Shown here: piece by piece, positions 16,480 through 25,617 of the stretch
Numbering within the stretch: the first letter of the stretch is position 1
How the letters are laid out: each line of letters begins with the position of its first letter
From: Pontibacter korlensis
GTDB taxonomy: Bacteria; Bacteroidota; Bacteroidia; Cytophagales; Hymenobacteraceae
Assembly: GCF_000973725.1 (NCBI RefSeq)
Contig: NZ_CP009621.1
Span: 1,679,501-1,743,500 of the forward strand
DNA length: 64,000 bases
Direction of reading: 5' to 3'
The notes under the pieces: model-generated
The model's database searches: none
What the model saw: the letters and a program-made list of their open reading frames with translations, nothing else
Told to the model about the DNA's origin: nothing
Program-made: the position numbers and the translations under genes

Positions 16480-17343
16480 TTAGAAGTTTGGAGACAGCAG
16501 GTATTTGCTGTAAAAGTCGTCAATAATTTTCACGGCCTCAGAGGCATCGTCTACAATGTGTACCAGGTCAAGGTCTTCCGGGCTGATGTTGGTTTCCATA
16601 TTCAGCATCACGTCCTCAATCCACTTGAACAGGCCTTCCCAATAAGAGCGACCCACCAGTACGATAGGGAATGCACCGATCTTCTTGGTCTGGATCAGGG
16701 TAATCGCTTCAAACAACTCATCTAGTGTGCCAAATCCACCAGGCATTACCACAAAGCCCTGTGCATACTTTACAAACATCACTTTGCGCACAAAGAAGTA
16801 GTCGAAGTTGATGAGCTTATCGGAGTCGATGTAGATGTTGTTGAACTGCTCGAATGGCAGCTGTATGTTCAGGCCTACTGACTTGCCGCCCTCGGAGTGA
16901 GCGCCTTTGTTGCCAGCCTCCATAATGCCTGGGCCACCGCCTGTGATTACGCCATAGCCATGGCGTACCAACTTAGCAGCGATCTCCTCGGCCATAATGT
17001 AGTACTTGTTGTCAGACTTGGTGCGGGCCGAGCCAAAGATAGACACGCATGGGCCAATCTTAGCTAGCTTCTCAAAGCCTTCTACGAACTCGGCCATTAC
17101 TTTAAAGATTTGCCAAGAGTCCGCAATTTTAATTTCATTCCAGTCCTTATCTACAAAAGCCTGGCGAACTTTTATATCCTCTTCAGAGGCAGGAGGGGCC
17201 GTAGACTGGCCGCTCTCACGCAGATCCGATACCGATCTGGCTTTATTATCGTTTACATCCGGTTTCAGAATGGTTTGCCCGCTGCCAGAGTTTACTGTAC
17301 TCTCGTGCAGCTGTGTTTTGCTCGTTTTTCTAAGCTTCGTCAT
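16480..17343 (-). CDS. LOG family protein (nucleotide 5'-monophosphate phosphoribohydrolase-like)
   Basis: A 287-residue cytoplasmic protein. After a ~70-residue polar leader comes the LOG Rossmann domain with IFGSAR (about 105-110), GYGVITGGGPGIMEAGNKGA and the hallmark PGGFGTLDELFEAITLIQT. LOG enzymes release the base from nucleoside monophosphates (cytokinin activation in plants and some bacteria); older annotations call them lysine decarboxylases. The N-terminal leader is longer than in minimal LOG proteins, which fits the TIGR00730 long form. It ends at a terminator shared with the preceding operon. Confidence 0.88.
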   Translation of the reverse strand: MTKLRKTSKTQLHESTVNSGSGQTILKPDVNDNKARSVSDLRESGQSTAPPASEEDIKVRQAFVDKDWNEIKIADSWQIFKVMAEFVEGFEKLAKIGPCVSIFGSARTKSDNKYYIMAEEIAAKLVRHGYGVITGGGPGIMEAGNKGAHSEGGKSVGLNIQLPFEQFNNIYIDSDKLINFDYFFVRKVMFVKYAQGFVVMPGGFGTLDELFEAITLIQTKKIGAFPIVLVGRSYWEGLFKWIEDVMLNMETNISPEDLDLVHIVDDASEAVKIIDDFYSKYLLSPNF

Positions 17344-17492
17344 AGTTATTTCTCGTCATCTTCTGCAGAGGCTGCTGCCCCTTATGCCTGAAAAACTCAG
17401 GCATGCATCAACACATATTTTTATAAAATTCGTCCGGACCTGCAGCACTTGTGAGGGAGAGAAACTGACAGGCCAAACACGTAAATGTATCT

Positions 17493-18740
17493 TTATTTTG
17501 ATCGAATGGCAATTACAGGATCAAGATTTGAGGCCAGTACAGCAGGTATAATACCTGAAAGCATGCCGATAACGGCCGATACGCCGAGGCCAAGTATAAT
17601 GTTGCCAACCGACAGCGTGATCTTCATCATGTCCTGCGGAATGAGCGTGAGCAGAAACACCAGTAAGATACCAATGCCACCACCTAACAAGCTCAGAAAC
17701 ACCGACTCAAACAGAAACTGGAAGAGTATAAAGTAGTTCTTTGCCCCCAATGACTTTTGTATGCCAATGATGTTTGTTCGCTCCTTAACAGACACGAACA
17801 TGATGTTGGCAATGCCAAAGCCTCCTACAAGTATAGCAAAGCCGCCAATTACCCAGCCAGCCAAGCCTACCACATCGAAAAAGCTACCTATAGCTTCTGT
17901 AGCCATTTCAGGCCGGTTCATGGCAAAGTTGTCTTCGTCGCGGGGGCGCAGGCCACGTATGTTGCGCATCAGACCCTGCGTCTCATATTCTAATTCTAGT
18001 AACCCCGGGTCATCATCACGTCCTTTCAGAGCGATGGTAGAACCCATGCCATTAGGGCCAACATCATACATCTTCGAAAATGTACTATACGGAATCATAC
18101 CCATCTGGTCCATGTTGGGCATCCCAAAGATATTCTCACCTTGCTTTTCTATTACTCCAATTACCGTAAATTTCTGACCTCCTACCTTCAGCGTTTGCCC
18201 TAGCGGGCTGCCATATGGAAACAGGGTTTTAGCTACTTCATCCCCGATTACAATTACATTACGGGCTGCATTAGATTCCTGGGGTGTAAAATAGCGCCCC
18301 TCGGTTATCGGTACCTCGCTTACTTTAGGGTAGTCGTAAGAGATACCCATCAGGTTACCATCAGAGTAGCTGTTGTTGGAGTGCTTAAAGGTGTTGCCGC
18401 CCTTGCTGGAGAAGATAGCCACGCCATTGCTGGTGGTTATGCGCCGCTCCAGCTGCCTGAACTCCCGCTCCGTAGGCTCTGGCCGCTGGAAATATTTCCA
18501 CCACGGGTAACTGCCCCCGAAAGACCATGGCCACTTCTGCACGTAAATCACTTTTTCGCCGATAAAGCTCATGCTGTCGCGTACGTTGCGTTCCAGCGAG
18601 TCTACCAGAGTAAAAACCGAGATAATAGCGAAAATACCAATTGTCACCCCCAACAGCGACAGGATGGTGCGCAGGAGGTTAGCACGCAAGGCCTGCCACG
18701 CAAAGCGGAAGCTTTCTGCTATAAGCCGCAGGTAGATCAT
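17493..18740 (-). CDS. MacB/FtsX-type ABC transporter permease
   Basis: A 415-residue inner-membrane protein: one N-terminal helix (about 20-42, LRTILSLLGVTIGIFAIISVF), a large periplasmic MacB core domain (about 50-280), then three helices (about 290-315, 335-365, 375-405) with the FtsX-type motif VKERTNIIGIQKSLGA. MacB-like transporters act as mechanotransmitters rather than channel pumps. No ATPase subunit adjoins it, so it must use one encoded elsewhere. The gene is divergent from queA with 202 bp between. Confidence 0.88.
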   Translation of the reverse strand: MIYLRLIAESFRFAWQALRANLLRTILSLLGVTIGIFAIISVFTLVDSLERNVRDSMSFIGEKVIYVQKWPWSFGGSYPWWKYFQRPEPTEREFRQLERRITTSNGVAIFSSKGGNTFKHSNNSYSDGNLMGISYDYPKVSEVPITEGRYFTPQESNAARNVIVIGDEVAKTLFPYGSPLGQTLKVGGQKFTVIGVIEKQGENIFGMPNMDQMGMIPYSTFSKMYDVGPNGMGSTIALKGRDDDPGLLELEYETQGLMRNIRGLRPRDEDNFAMNRPEMATEAIGSFFDVVGLAGWVIGGFAILVGGFGIANIMFVSVKERTNIIGIQKSLGAKNYFILFQFLFESVFLSLLGGGIGILLVFLLTLIPQDMMKITLSVGNIILGLGVSAVIGMLSGIIPAVLASNLDPVIAIRSK

Positions 18741-18815
18741 AATTTTCTTCTCGTGTCAGGTTAAACAGAAACGAAGTAATTTTATTAAAAGTAAGAATAA
18801 TTCGGTCAAACTGAG

Positions 18816-18823
18816 TAAATTTG
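18816..18823 (+). promoter_or_regulatory. -7 promoter box upstream of queA
   Basis: TAAATTTG fits TAnnTTTG and points toward queA, leaving an untranslated leader of about 110 nt. No clear -33 element. Confidence 0.4.
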
Positions 18824-18942
18824 CGGCTTGATTTTTTGTTTTTTAGTAGACGGTTGTTTATGAACCCCTGCAGGATTTTCTGTTGTTGTTTAACCAGAGA
18901 TACTGTACAAGTATAGGAACCAAATACCGTAATATTTGATAT

Positions 18943-19989
18943 ATGAAATTATCAGAATTTAAATTCGAGCTCCCTGAAAGCCATCTGGCCACACATCCAA
19001 CTGAAAACCGCGACGAGTCGCGCATGATGGTGGTACACCGTGATACAGGTAAAATCGAGCACCGTATCTTTAAAGACATCCTGGAGTACTTCGACGAAGG
19101 CGACGTAATGGTGGTGAACGACACCAAAGTGTTTCCTGCGCGCCTTTATGGTAATAAGGAGAAGACAGGAGCTAAAATTGAGGTGTTCCTGCTGCGTGAG
19201 CTCAACAAAGACATTCACCTATGGGATGTGCTGGTAGATCCTGCCCGTAAAATCCGTGTGGGTAACAAGTTGTACTTTGGCGATAGCGACCTGGTTGCTG
19301 AAGTAATAGACAACACTACTTCCCGTGGCCGCACGATCAAATTTTTGTTTGATGGCACCGATGAGGAGTTCTACAAAACAATTAACGATTTAGGTGAGAC
19401 TCCGCTTCCGAAGTATATCAAGCGCGAGGCTGAGCCAGAAGATCGTGAGCGTTACCAGACAGTGTATGCTCAGAATGTTGGTGCTGTGGCAGCCCCAACT
19501 GCAGGCCTGCACTTCACTAAAGAAGTTCTGAAGCGCCTTGAAATCAAAGGTGTGGACGTGGAGCCAATTACGCTGCACGTAGGTTTGGGTACTTTCCGTC
19601 CAGTGGATGTAGAAGACCTGACTAAGCACAAAATGGACTCTGAAAACTTTATGGTGCCTGCTGCTACGGCTGATCGTGTAAACAAAGCCTTGGATAGCAA
19701 GAAGCGTGTGTGTGCCATTGGTACGACTACCATGCGTGCACTGGAGTCTTCTGTATCGGCAAATAGCCGCCTGAAGGCAAACGAGGGCTGGACAGACCGT
19801 TTTATCTTCCCTCCGTACGATTTCAAGATTGCTAATGCGCTGCTTACTAACTTCCACATGCCAGAAAGCACACTGCTGATGATGGCTGCAGCATTTGGTG
19901 GTTATGACCTGATCATGAAAGCATATGAAGAAGCTGTAAAAGAGAAATATCGTTTCTTCAGCTACGGCGACGTAATGCTGATCCTGTAA
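18943..19989 (+). CDS. queA: S-adenosylmethionine:tRNA ribosyltransferase-isomerase
   Basis: QueA transfers and isomerises the ribosyl group of SAM onto preQ1 in tRNA to form epoxyqueuosine, the penultimate step of queuosine synthesis. The 348-residue length matches the family. Signatures include [19 protein letters not shown] at the start, [17 protein letters not shown] (about 183-199), [20 protein letters not shown] and [20 protein letters not shown] near the end. It is monocistronic and followed by a strong terminator. Confidence 0.97.
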   Translation: MKLSEFKFELPESHLATHPTENRDESRMMVVHRDTGKIEHRIFKDILEYFDEGDVMVVNDTKVFPARLYGNKEKTGAKIEVFLLRELNKDIHLWDVLVDPARKIRVGNKLYFGDSDLVAEVIDNTTSRGRTIKFLFDGTDEEFYKTINDLGETPLPKYIKREAEPEDRERYQTVYAQNVGAVAAPTAGLHFTKEVLKRLEIKGVDVEPITLHVGLGTFRPVDVEDLTKHKMDSENFMVPAATADRVNKALDSKKRVCAIGTTTMRALESSVSANSRLKANEGWTDRFIFPPYDFKIANALLTNFHMPESTLLMMAAAFGGYDLIMKAYEEAVKEKYRFFSYGDVMLIL

Positions 19990-20009
19990 GTATAAATTAT
20001 TGCCAAAGT

Positions 20010-20041
20010 AAAAAGCCCCGGCCCGAAAGCCGGGGCTTTTT
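20010..20041 (+). terminator. intrinsic terminator of queA
   Basis: A 13-bp perfect stem (AAAAAGCCCCGGC and complement) with a 6-base loop, then T. Confidence 0.92.
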
Positions 20042-20098
20042 ATTGGGACCTTTCAAATATGAGGTGTTGCGTTGCTGTAGCCAGTATACCACAACACC

Positions 20099-20139
20099 TC
20101 TAACTTTTTAACCTTCTAACTCTCTAACTTTCTAACTTT
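20099..20139 (+). repeat. short tandem repeat of about 8 bp (TCTAACTT) ahead of ispD
   Basis: Five imperfect units of TCTAACTT run directly into the ispD start region; the last one supplies the -7 box. A 9-bp inverted repeat (GAGGTGTTG at 20061-20069, complement at 20092-20100) sits just upstream. Confidence 0.7.
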
Positions 20140-20140
20140 G
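20133..20140 (+). promoter_or_regulatory. -7 promoter box for ispD
   Basis: TAACTTTG fits TAnnTTTG and ends 4 bp before the ATG, so the transcript would start at or just inside the start codon (leaderless or nearly so). Confidence 0.45.
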
Positions 20141-20144
20141 CTCC

Positions 20145-20825
20145 ATGACACAACTTCCTGAATACGCAATTATAGTGGCAGGCGGCAGCGGTAGCCGCAT
20201 GCAGCACGACATCCCGAAGCAGTTTATAGAAGTAGCTGGGAAGCCAATTCTGATGCGTACCGTTGAGCAGTTTTACAAGTATAATCCGCAGATAAGGCTA
20301 GTAGTGGTACTACCACAGGAGCAGCAGAATACCTGGCGTAGCCTGTGTAAAAAGCATAATTTCAAGCTGTTCCACATGACCGTACCGGGCGGCAGAACAA
20401 GATTTGGTTCTGTTAAAAACGGACTGGATACTGTGCTGGGAGATGCCTTGGTGGCAGTGCATGATGGGGTACGCCCTTTTGTAGACGTGGCAACTATTAA
20501 AGATGCTTTTGAGACTGCAGCTAGCAATGGAAGTGCCGTAGTGGCCGTATCGCCAAAGGACTCTATTCGTGAGCTTACAGAGGAGGGAAGCAGGGCTGTG
20601 CCGCGTGCTAAGTATAAATTAGTGCAAACGCCCCAATGCTTTCAGGCAGGTGTGCTGCGCAAAGCCTATGAGCAACCAGAGCAGGAGCATTTTACCGACG
20701 ATGCCTCTGTGGTAGAAAGTATAGGTGAACGTATAACTTTAGTGGAAGGCAGCTACCGTAATATCAAAATCACCACGCCCGAAGATCTTATACTTGCAGA
20801 AGCCTTTGCAAGCCAGGGCTTTTAG
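20145..20825 (+). CDS. ispD: 2-C-methyl-D-erythritol 4-phosphate cytidylyltransferase
   Basis: IspD couples CTP to methylerythritol phosphate in the non-mevalonate isoprenoid pathway. The 226-residue protein begins with the nucleotide-binding loop AGGSGSRMQHDIPKQF (12-27), has VHDGVRPFV (about 106-114) and VQTPQCFQAG, and the C-terminal GSYRNIKITTPEDLILAEA. A second enzyme of the pathway, ispF, lies at 62344 in this window, so the two are not fused or adjacent here. Its stop is 34 bp from the convergent ABC ATPase gene. Confidence 0.95.
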   Translation: MTQLPEYAIIVAGGSGSRMQHDIPKQFIEVAGKPILMRTVEQFYKYNPQIRLVVVLPQEQQNTWRSLCKKHNFKLFHMTVPGGRTRFGSVKNGLDTVLGDALVAVHDGVRPFVDVATIKDAFETAASNGSAVVAVSPKDSIRELTEEGSRAVPRAKYKLVQTPQCFQAGVLRKAYEQPEQEHFTDDASVVESIGERITLVEGSYRNIKITTPEDLILAEAFASQGF

Positions 20826-20858
20826 TCTTTTAGCAACGGTACCACCAGCTTCTGCTAA

Positions 20859-21590
20859 TTATAATACTGGGTGGCGGCCAGCCTCCAGAAAAGTAAGGTT
20901 CTCCTGCACAGTCTGCGACGAGATAGGTTCGAGTACAGGAGCAGGTTTTGAGAGGTTCAGCAGGTATCCCTGCATGTGGGTTAGGTTCTGAAGGTCGTGG
21001 GTAATGCAAAGAACAGTTTTTCCGCTTTGTTGCACCCAGTTCTGCAGTAGCGCGAATACCTGATTCTTATAGTAGATATCCAGTTGCTGGGTAGGCTCAT
21101 CTAGCAAATTGATACCGGCATCTTGCAGCATGAGCTGAGCCAGCCATACCAGCTGTTGCTCTCCGCCAGAGAGCGTGGTAAAATCATGGTCTATCAGGTG
21201 GGAAAGCTGTAGCTGCTCTAGTGTCTGAGCTGCCAAGGTATAGTCTTCTGCGCTGTAGTTTTCAAAAAACCGCTTCTTACGAAAAAGCCCCATTACTATC
21301 AGGTCGTGCACCTTTATGGGGAAGTTGATAACGTTCTTTTGGGGGAGGTAAGCAATAAGACCTTTTCCAGAGGGGTTGGAAAGGTGTCGCAGGTTTTGGC
21401 CCTGCACCAGGAGTTGCCCCTGATAATCTATTTTTCCCTGAAAGGCTCGGAAAAGCGTAGTCTTACCAGCACCATTATGACCGATAACGGCAATAAAGGC
21501 AGGGGAGGGTATTGAAAAGGAAAGGTTGCGGATAAGGACTCTTTGGCCATAACCCGCAACCAAGTTTTTTGCTTCGACGATCGACTTCAA
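20859..21590 (-). CDS. ABC transporter ATP-binding protein, metal-type (ZnuC/FecE-like)
   Basis: A 243-residue ATPase with Walker [12 protein letters not shown] (about 37-47), Q-loop YLPQKN, signature LSGGEQQLVWLAQLMLQ and Walker B INLLDEPTQQLD, then H-loop CITHDL. The sequence style is that of ATPases energising metal-ion or siderophore importers. No permease or binding-protein gene is adjacent, so its partners are encoded elsewhere. The start ATG at 21590 is close to the conserved VAGYGQRVLI. Confidence 0.85.
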   Translation of the reverse strand: MKSIVEAKNLVAGYGQRVLIRNLSFSIPSPAFIAVIGHNGAGKTTLFRAFQGKIDYQGQLLVQGQNLRHLSNPSGKGLIAYLPQKNVINFPIKVHDLIVMGLFRKKRFFENYSAEDYTLAAQTLEQLQLSHLIDHDFTTLSGGEQQLVWLAQLMLQDAGINLLDEPTQQLDIYYKNQVFALLQNWVQQSGKTVLCITHDLQNLTHMQGYLLNLSKPAPVLEPISSQTVQENLTFLEAGRHPVL

Positions 21591-21675
21591 TGAATATAGA
21601 TGAATGAGTAGTGGATAAAGTTAGGATTTAAGACCCCAGCAAGCAATTACCCGCAGCCCACTCAGCTATTCATTA

Positions 21676-21897
21676 TTAGTACTCGTCCTCGTTAAACATG
21701 AAATCCTCTTTGGTAGGATAGTCAGGCCAGATTTCCTCGATGTTCTCATAAGGCTGTCCGTCGTCCTCCAGGGCCTGCAGGTTTTCTACAACCTCCATAG
21801 GGGCTCCAGAACGGATAGAAAAGTCAATCAGCTCATCTTTAGTGGCTGGCCAGGGTGCATCCTCCAGATACGAAGCTAATTCAAGTGTCCAGTACAT
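21676..21897 (-). CDS. DUF2795 small acidic protein
   Basis: A 73-residue, strongly acidic protein with the DUF2795 pattern: WTLELASYLEDAPWPATKDEL, SGAPMEVVENLQALEDDGQP, then IEEIWPDYPTKEDFMFNEDEY. This family has no known function; it is widespread in Bacteroidota as a single small gene. It has its own promoter-like box upstream and appears monocistronic. Confidence 0.85.
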   Translation of the reverse strand: MYWTLELASYLEDAPWPATKDELIDFSIRSGAPMEVVENLQALEDDGQPYENIEEIWPDYPTKEDFMFNEDEY

Positions 21898-21940
21898 AAT
21901 ATTTTCTCCTTTAACTTATTGGCTTGTGTAAAATTGTTCG

Positions 21941-21948
21941 CAAAAGTA
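21941..21948 (-). promoter_or_regulatory. -7 promoter box for the DUF2795 gene
   Basis: TACTTTTG on the minus strand matches TAnnTTTG; a TTTG at 21965-21968 lies 16 bp upstream and may be the -33 element. The box overlaps a TATACTT motif. Confidence 0.5.
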
Positions 21949-22123
21949 TAAAAAAAAACATGAACAAAAATTTTCGCTAAAAATTAATTGCTTTTTTGTC
22001 TGTTTTTAACAACACAACGCAAATAAAACACAAATGTTCAAAAAGTAGAAAATAAATTTTAACCTCTTTTTGCCTTAAATAACATAAGATGTAAGTGGAT
22101 GTGCTTAACCGGCCTTTTAAAAG

Positions 22124-22145
22124 AAAAAGCGCCTGCTGCAGGTGC
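22124..22145 (-). terminator. intrinsic terminator of the DUF349 gene
   Basis: Hairpin with a 7-bp stem (GCACCTG pairing GGCGC side, one G-U) followed on the minus strand by CTTTTTCTTTT. Confidence 0.65.
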
Positions 22146-22184
22146 AGAAAGCACTTTTTCATATTTAGTACTTGATTATGAGGC

Positions 22185-23498
22185 TTATCTGGAAATGGCA
22201 CTCAGCTGGCTCTGGAACATTTCGATCAGCGCACTCTTAGTACCAATCTTACGATTGAAGTTGCGGATCTTGCCTTTCAGCATATTACGGAAGGCATCAT
22301 TGCTCGGTGAGTCATTTAGCTTACCAAGGTTTGTCTCCAGTACTTCCAATTCACTTCTGTCCGACTTAATGAAGTCTCTCAGCGCATTTATGCGGGCCTG
22401 CAGACTATCAGTCTCAGAGAAGGTTTCGTTGCTTGCCTGCTGGCGCTTACGGATGTAATGCTCCAAACTGCTCAGTTCGAATACCCGGTCGCAAGCTTTT
22501 ATAAAGCGCTCCCAAATAGCGTCTGAAACATCAGGGCGCACAGGTCCGACCTTTTTCCACTCAGCCTGCAATTCTTTGGCACGCTTCACGGCATCGTTCA
22601 GGCTTAGTTCCTGTAACAGTTGCTCTGCCTCTACTGCTAACTCCTGCTTGCGCTCATAATTCTGCTCATAGAACTGATCTCTTGAAGCATTCTTCTCCTT
22701 CTGTATCTTGCGCTTTAGACGCTCAAAGAAATGGTTGTGCGCTTTACGGAAAGTATTCCAAAGGTTGGTCATGGTTTTGCGTGGCAGGTTACCTCCCACG
22801 TCTTTCCACTCGTTCTGCAGCTGCTTCAGCTTAGCGGTAGTTTCTTCCCATTCCTCAGAGTTCTGCAAAGCAAAAGACTGGTTAATGAGCTCACGGTACC
22901 GCTCGTAGGCGCGGTTCTGCATGCGCTTCTTGTCTTCAAAGAAGTTCTTCTTGCGCTCAAAGAATTTTTCAACCGCATTACGGAAGCGCTCTTCTATCTC
23001 ATCGGTTAGCTCTTTCTCTACAGGGCCTGTCTTAATCCAGGCCGTACGCAGGTCTTTCAGCTTTTCGCTTGTTTCCTTCCAGTCAATGCTTTCGCTATGC
23101 GCCTCTGCCTCCTTTATCAGCTCTATCTTGATGTTGAGATTTTTCTCCCGGTTCTGCTTAATCGTCTCGTTGATCTCCTCCTCTGCCTTGCTCAGGGTAT
23201 GGAAGATTTGCTCGAAATCACCAAGAGCATCGTAGTTGCCTACCTGCTCTTTCATGTGCAGTACTTTCATCAGGAAAGAGCCTTTATTATCAGACGTCTC
23301 GATGCGCTGCAAGAGGTTATTTACCTTTTCGCTGAACATCTCGAATCGCTTGGCAAAATACACCAGCGAATCATCCTCCGACTCTTTCACTTCGCCAACC
23401 TGCCTAGCAGGATAGTTCATAAAGGGCTTTAGCCACACCTGCTGGTCTTGAATAAAACCATACTGTTTGGCTACTTCCAATAGGTTGTTGTTTTCCAT
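22185..23498 (-). CDS. DUF349 coiled-coil protein
   Basis: Start taken at 23498 (MENNNLLEVAKQYGFIQD); the open frame continues 41 residues upstream but those look non-coding. The 437-residue cytoplasmic protein consists of repeated DUF349 units: pairs of charged helices with W-K-..G motifs (WKETSEKLKDLRTAWIKTGP, WEETTAKLKQLQNEWKDVGG, AVKRAKELQAEWKKVGPVRP). It is highly charged and helical. DUF349 proteins are of unknown molecular function. It is preceded by a 365-bp gap and divergent from ettA. Confidence 0.85.
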   Translation of the reverse strand: MENNNLLEVAKQYGFIQDQQVWLKPFMNYPARQVGEVKESEDDSLVYFAKRFEMFSEKVNNLLQRIETSDNKGSFLMKVLHMKEQVGNYDALGDFEQIFHTLSKAEEEINETIKQNREKNLNIKIELIKEAEAHSESIDWKETSEKLKDLRTAWIKTGPVEKELTDEIEERFRNAVEKFFERKKNFFEDKKRMQNRAYERYRELINQSFALQNSEEWEETTAKLKQLQNEWKDVGGNLPRKTMTNLWNTFRKAHNHFFERLKRKIQKEKNASRDQFYEQNYERKQELAVEAEQLLQELSLNDAVKRAKELQAEWKKVGPVRPDVSDAIWERFIKACDRVFELSSLEHYIRKRQQASNETFSETDSLQARINALRDFIKSDRSELEVLETNLGKLNDSPSNDAFRNMLKGKIRNFNRKIGTKSALIEMFQSQLSAISR

Positions 23499-23863
23499 TT
23501 TACTGGATTGGGTTTTGCTTCGTACGTAATAAGATGAGTAAGGCATCAGGGGTAAACTAACCTTTGCATACGCAGGCATGTCTGCAGCGTTTGCCATACC
23601 AGTAATTAACCGGCGGGGCAATCAGAAAGCCAGGTGCTAAAATCAGTAAGTGCATACCTTACCCATACAGTTTTTACAAGTTTAATGATTTCGGCGCACT
23701 TTTGTGAAGTGCAAAGACATGATTTTTTGCGATATTTGTAATTCCTTACGATAATAATAATCAAGCGGATAGATAAGCAGCGACTCATACCTGCAGGAGG
23801 TGTGGGTGAGGTGATACTACTGCTTCAGATATATAGTAGAAACACATTACAAGGATATAGAGC
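23499..23863. other. intergenic region between DUF349 gene and ettA
   Basis: This 365-bp stretch between divergent genes has no convincing reading frame. It presumably holds both promoters; a TTTTTTGCGATATTTG stretch near 23723-23738 is a weak -7 candidate for ettA. Nothing else recognised. Confidence 0.5.
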
Positions 23864-25534
23864 ATGAGCAACGAAACCATTATTTTTTCGATGGCCGGGG
23901 TGAGTAAGATCTACCCTCCAAAGAAACAAGTACTTAAGAATATCTACCTCTCCTTCTTTTACGGAGCCAAAATCGGCGTTTTAGGTCTTAACGGTTCTGG
24001 TAAGTCCAGCTTACTTAAGATCATTGCAGGCGTGGACAAAGAGTTTCAGGGAGAAGTAGTGTGGTCACCGGGCTATACGGTGGGTTACCTGGAGCAGGAG
24101 CCACAGCTGGACCCAACCAAAACAGTGCGCGAAGTGGTAGAGGAAGGTGTGAGCGAAGTGGTAGGTCTGTTGAAAGAGTTCGATGAGATCAACATGAAGT
24201 TCGCTGAGGAGATGACCGACGATGAGATGAACAAGCTCATTGAGCGTCAGGGTGAAGTACAGGAGCGCCTGGACCAGCTGAACGCCTGGGAACTGGACAA
24301 CCGCCTGGAGCGCGCCATGGATGCCCTGCGTACCCCGCCAGAAGATGCTATTATCGGCAACTTATCGGGTGGTGAGAAACGCCGCGTAGCCCTTTGCCGT
24401 CTGCTACTGCAGGAGCCGGACGTGCTGCTGCTGGACGAGCCTACCAACCACTTGGATGCTGAGTCGGTAGATTGGCTAGAGCAGCACTTGCAGCAGTATA
24501 AAGGTACCGTAATCGCCGTAACACACGACCGTTACTTCCTGGATAACGTAGCCGGCTGGATTCTGGAACTGGATCGTGGAGAAGGTATTCCGTGGAAAGG
24601 TAACTACAGCAGCTGGCTGGAGCAGAAGGCTAGCCGCCTGGCCCAGGAGGAAAAATCAGAGAGCAAGCGCCAGAAAACCTTGCAGCGTGAATTGGAGTGG
24701 GTGCGTATGGCACCTAAAGCCCGTCATGCCAAGTCTAAAGCCCGTATCAGCCAGTATGATAAACTTGCCAGTGAAGAGGCAAACAGCAAAGAAGAGAAAC
24801 TGGAGCTGTTTATACCTGACGGACCTCGTCTTGGAGCACAGGTAATTGAGGTAAACAATGTGAGCAAGGCCTACGGCGATAAGCTATTGTTCGAGAACCT
24901 GAGCTTTGCATTGCCGCAGGGTGGTATTGTGGGTATCATCGGTCCGAATGGTGCCGGTAAGACTACATTGTTCAAGCTGATTACCGGACAGGAGAAACCA
25001 GATGCAGGTGACTTTACAGTAGGTTCAACGGTGCAAATATCCTACGTAGACCAGGAGCACGCCCAGCTGGACCCGAACAAGTCTGTATTCGAAGTAATAT
25101 CTGGAGGTACAGAGCACATGATCATGGCTGGCCGCCAGGTGGTGTCCCGCGCCTACGTGAGCAAGTTTAACTTCTCAGGAGGTGATCAGGAGAAGAAAGT
25201 AGAGAAGCTATCTGGTGGAGAGCGTAACCGCGTGCACCTGGCCATGACTTTGAAAGAAGGCGGTAACCTGTTGCTGCTCGACGAACCTACTAACGACCTG
25301 GACGTAAACGCGATCCGTGCCCTGGAAGACGCACTGGAGAACTTTGCAGGCTGCGCCGTAATTATTTCCCACGACCGTTGGTTCCTGGACCGTATCTGTA
25401 CACACATTCTTGCTTTCGAGGGTGACTCGCAGGTGTACTGGTTCGAGGGTAACTACTCTGAGTATGAGGAGAACAAGAAGAAGCGCATGGGCGATGTAGA
25501 GCCGAAGCGTATCCGCTATAAGAAGCTTGTGTAA
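23864..25534 (+). CDS. ettA: energy-dependent translational throttle protein EttA (ABC-F)
   Basis: EttA binds the ribosomal E site and gates the first elongation step according to ATP level. The 556-residue protein has two ABC domains: Walker [12 protein letters not shown] (about 45-55) and [11 protein letters not shown], signatures [15 protein letters not shown] and [15 protein letters not shown], the Walker B pair [11 protein letters not shown] / [11 protein letters not shown], and the linker that includes [15 protein letters not shown] at the C-terminus, as in E. coli EttA. Length agrees (555). It is monocistronic with a strong terminator. Confidence 0.95.
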   Translation: MSNETIIFSMAGVSKIYPPKKQVLKNIYLSFFYGAKIGVLGLNGSGKSSLLKIIAGVDKEFQGEVVWSPGYTVGYLEQEPQLDPTKTVREVVEEGVSEVVGLLKEFDEINMKFAEEMTDDEMNKLIERQGEVQERLDQLNAWELDNRLERAMDALRTPPEDAIIGNLSGGEKRRVALCRLLLQEPDVLLLDEPTNHLDAESVDWLEQHLQQYKGTVIAVTHDRYFLDNVAGWILELDRGEGIPWKGNYSSWLEQKASRLAQEEKSESKRQKTLQRELEWVRMAPKARHAKSKARISQYDKLASEEANSKEEKLELFIPDGPRLGAQVIEVNNVSKAYGDKLLFENLSFALPQGGIVGIIGPNGAGKTTLFKLITGQEKPDAGDFTVGSTVQISYVDQEHAQLDPNKSVFEVISGGTEHMIMAGRQVVSRAYVSKFNFSGGDQEKKVEKLSGGERNRVHLAMTLKEGGNLLLLDEPTNDLDVNAIRALEDALENFAGCAVIISHDRWFLDRICTHILAFEGDSQVYWFEGNYSEYEENKKKRMGDVEPKRIRYKKLV

Positions 25535-25552
25535 CAAGTATAAACAGAAGTC

Positions 25553-25588
25553 AAAAAAGGGATTATCTTTGAAGGTAATCCCTTTTTT
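25553..25588 (+). terminator. intrinsic terminator of ettA
   Basis: A 15-bp stem (AAAAAAGGGATTATC and complement with one G-U) and 6-base loop; the T run is part of the stem. Confidence 0.9.
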
Positions 25589-25617
25589 ATTTCATTAGAA
25601 ATTCTTCCGGAGAGGGC

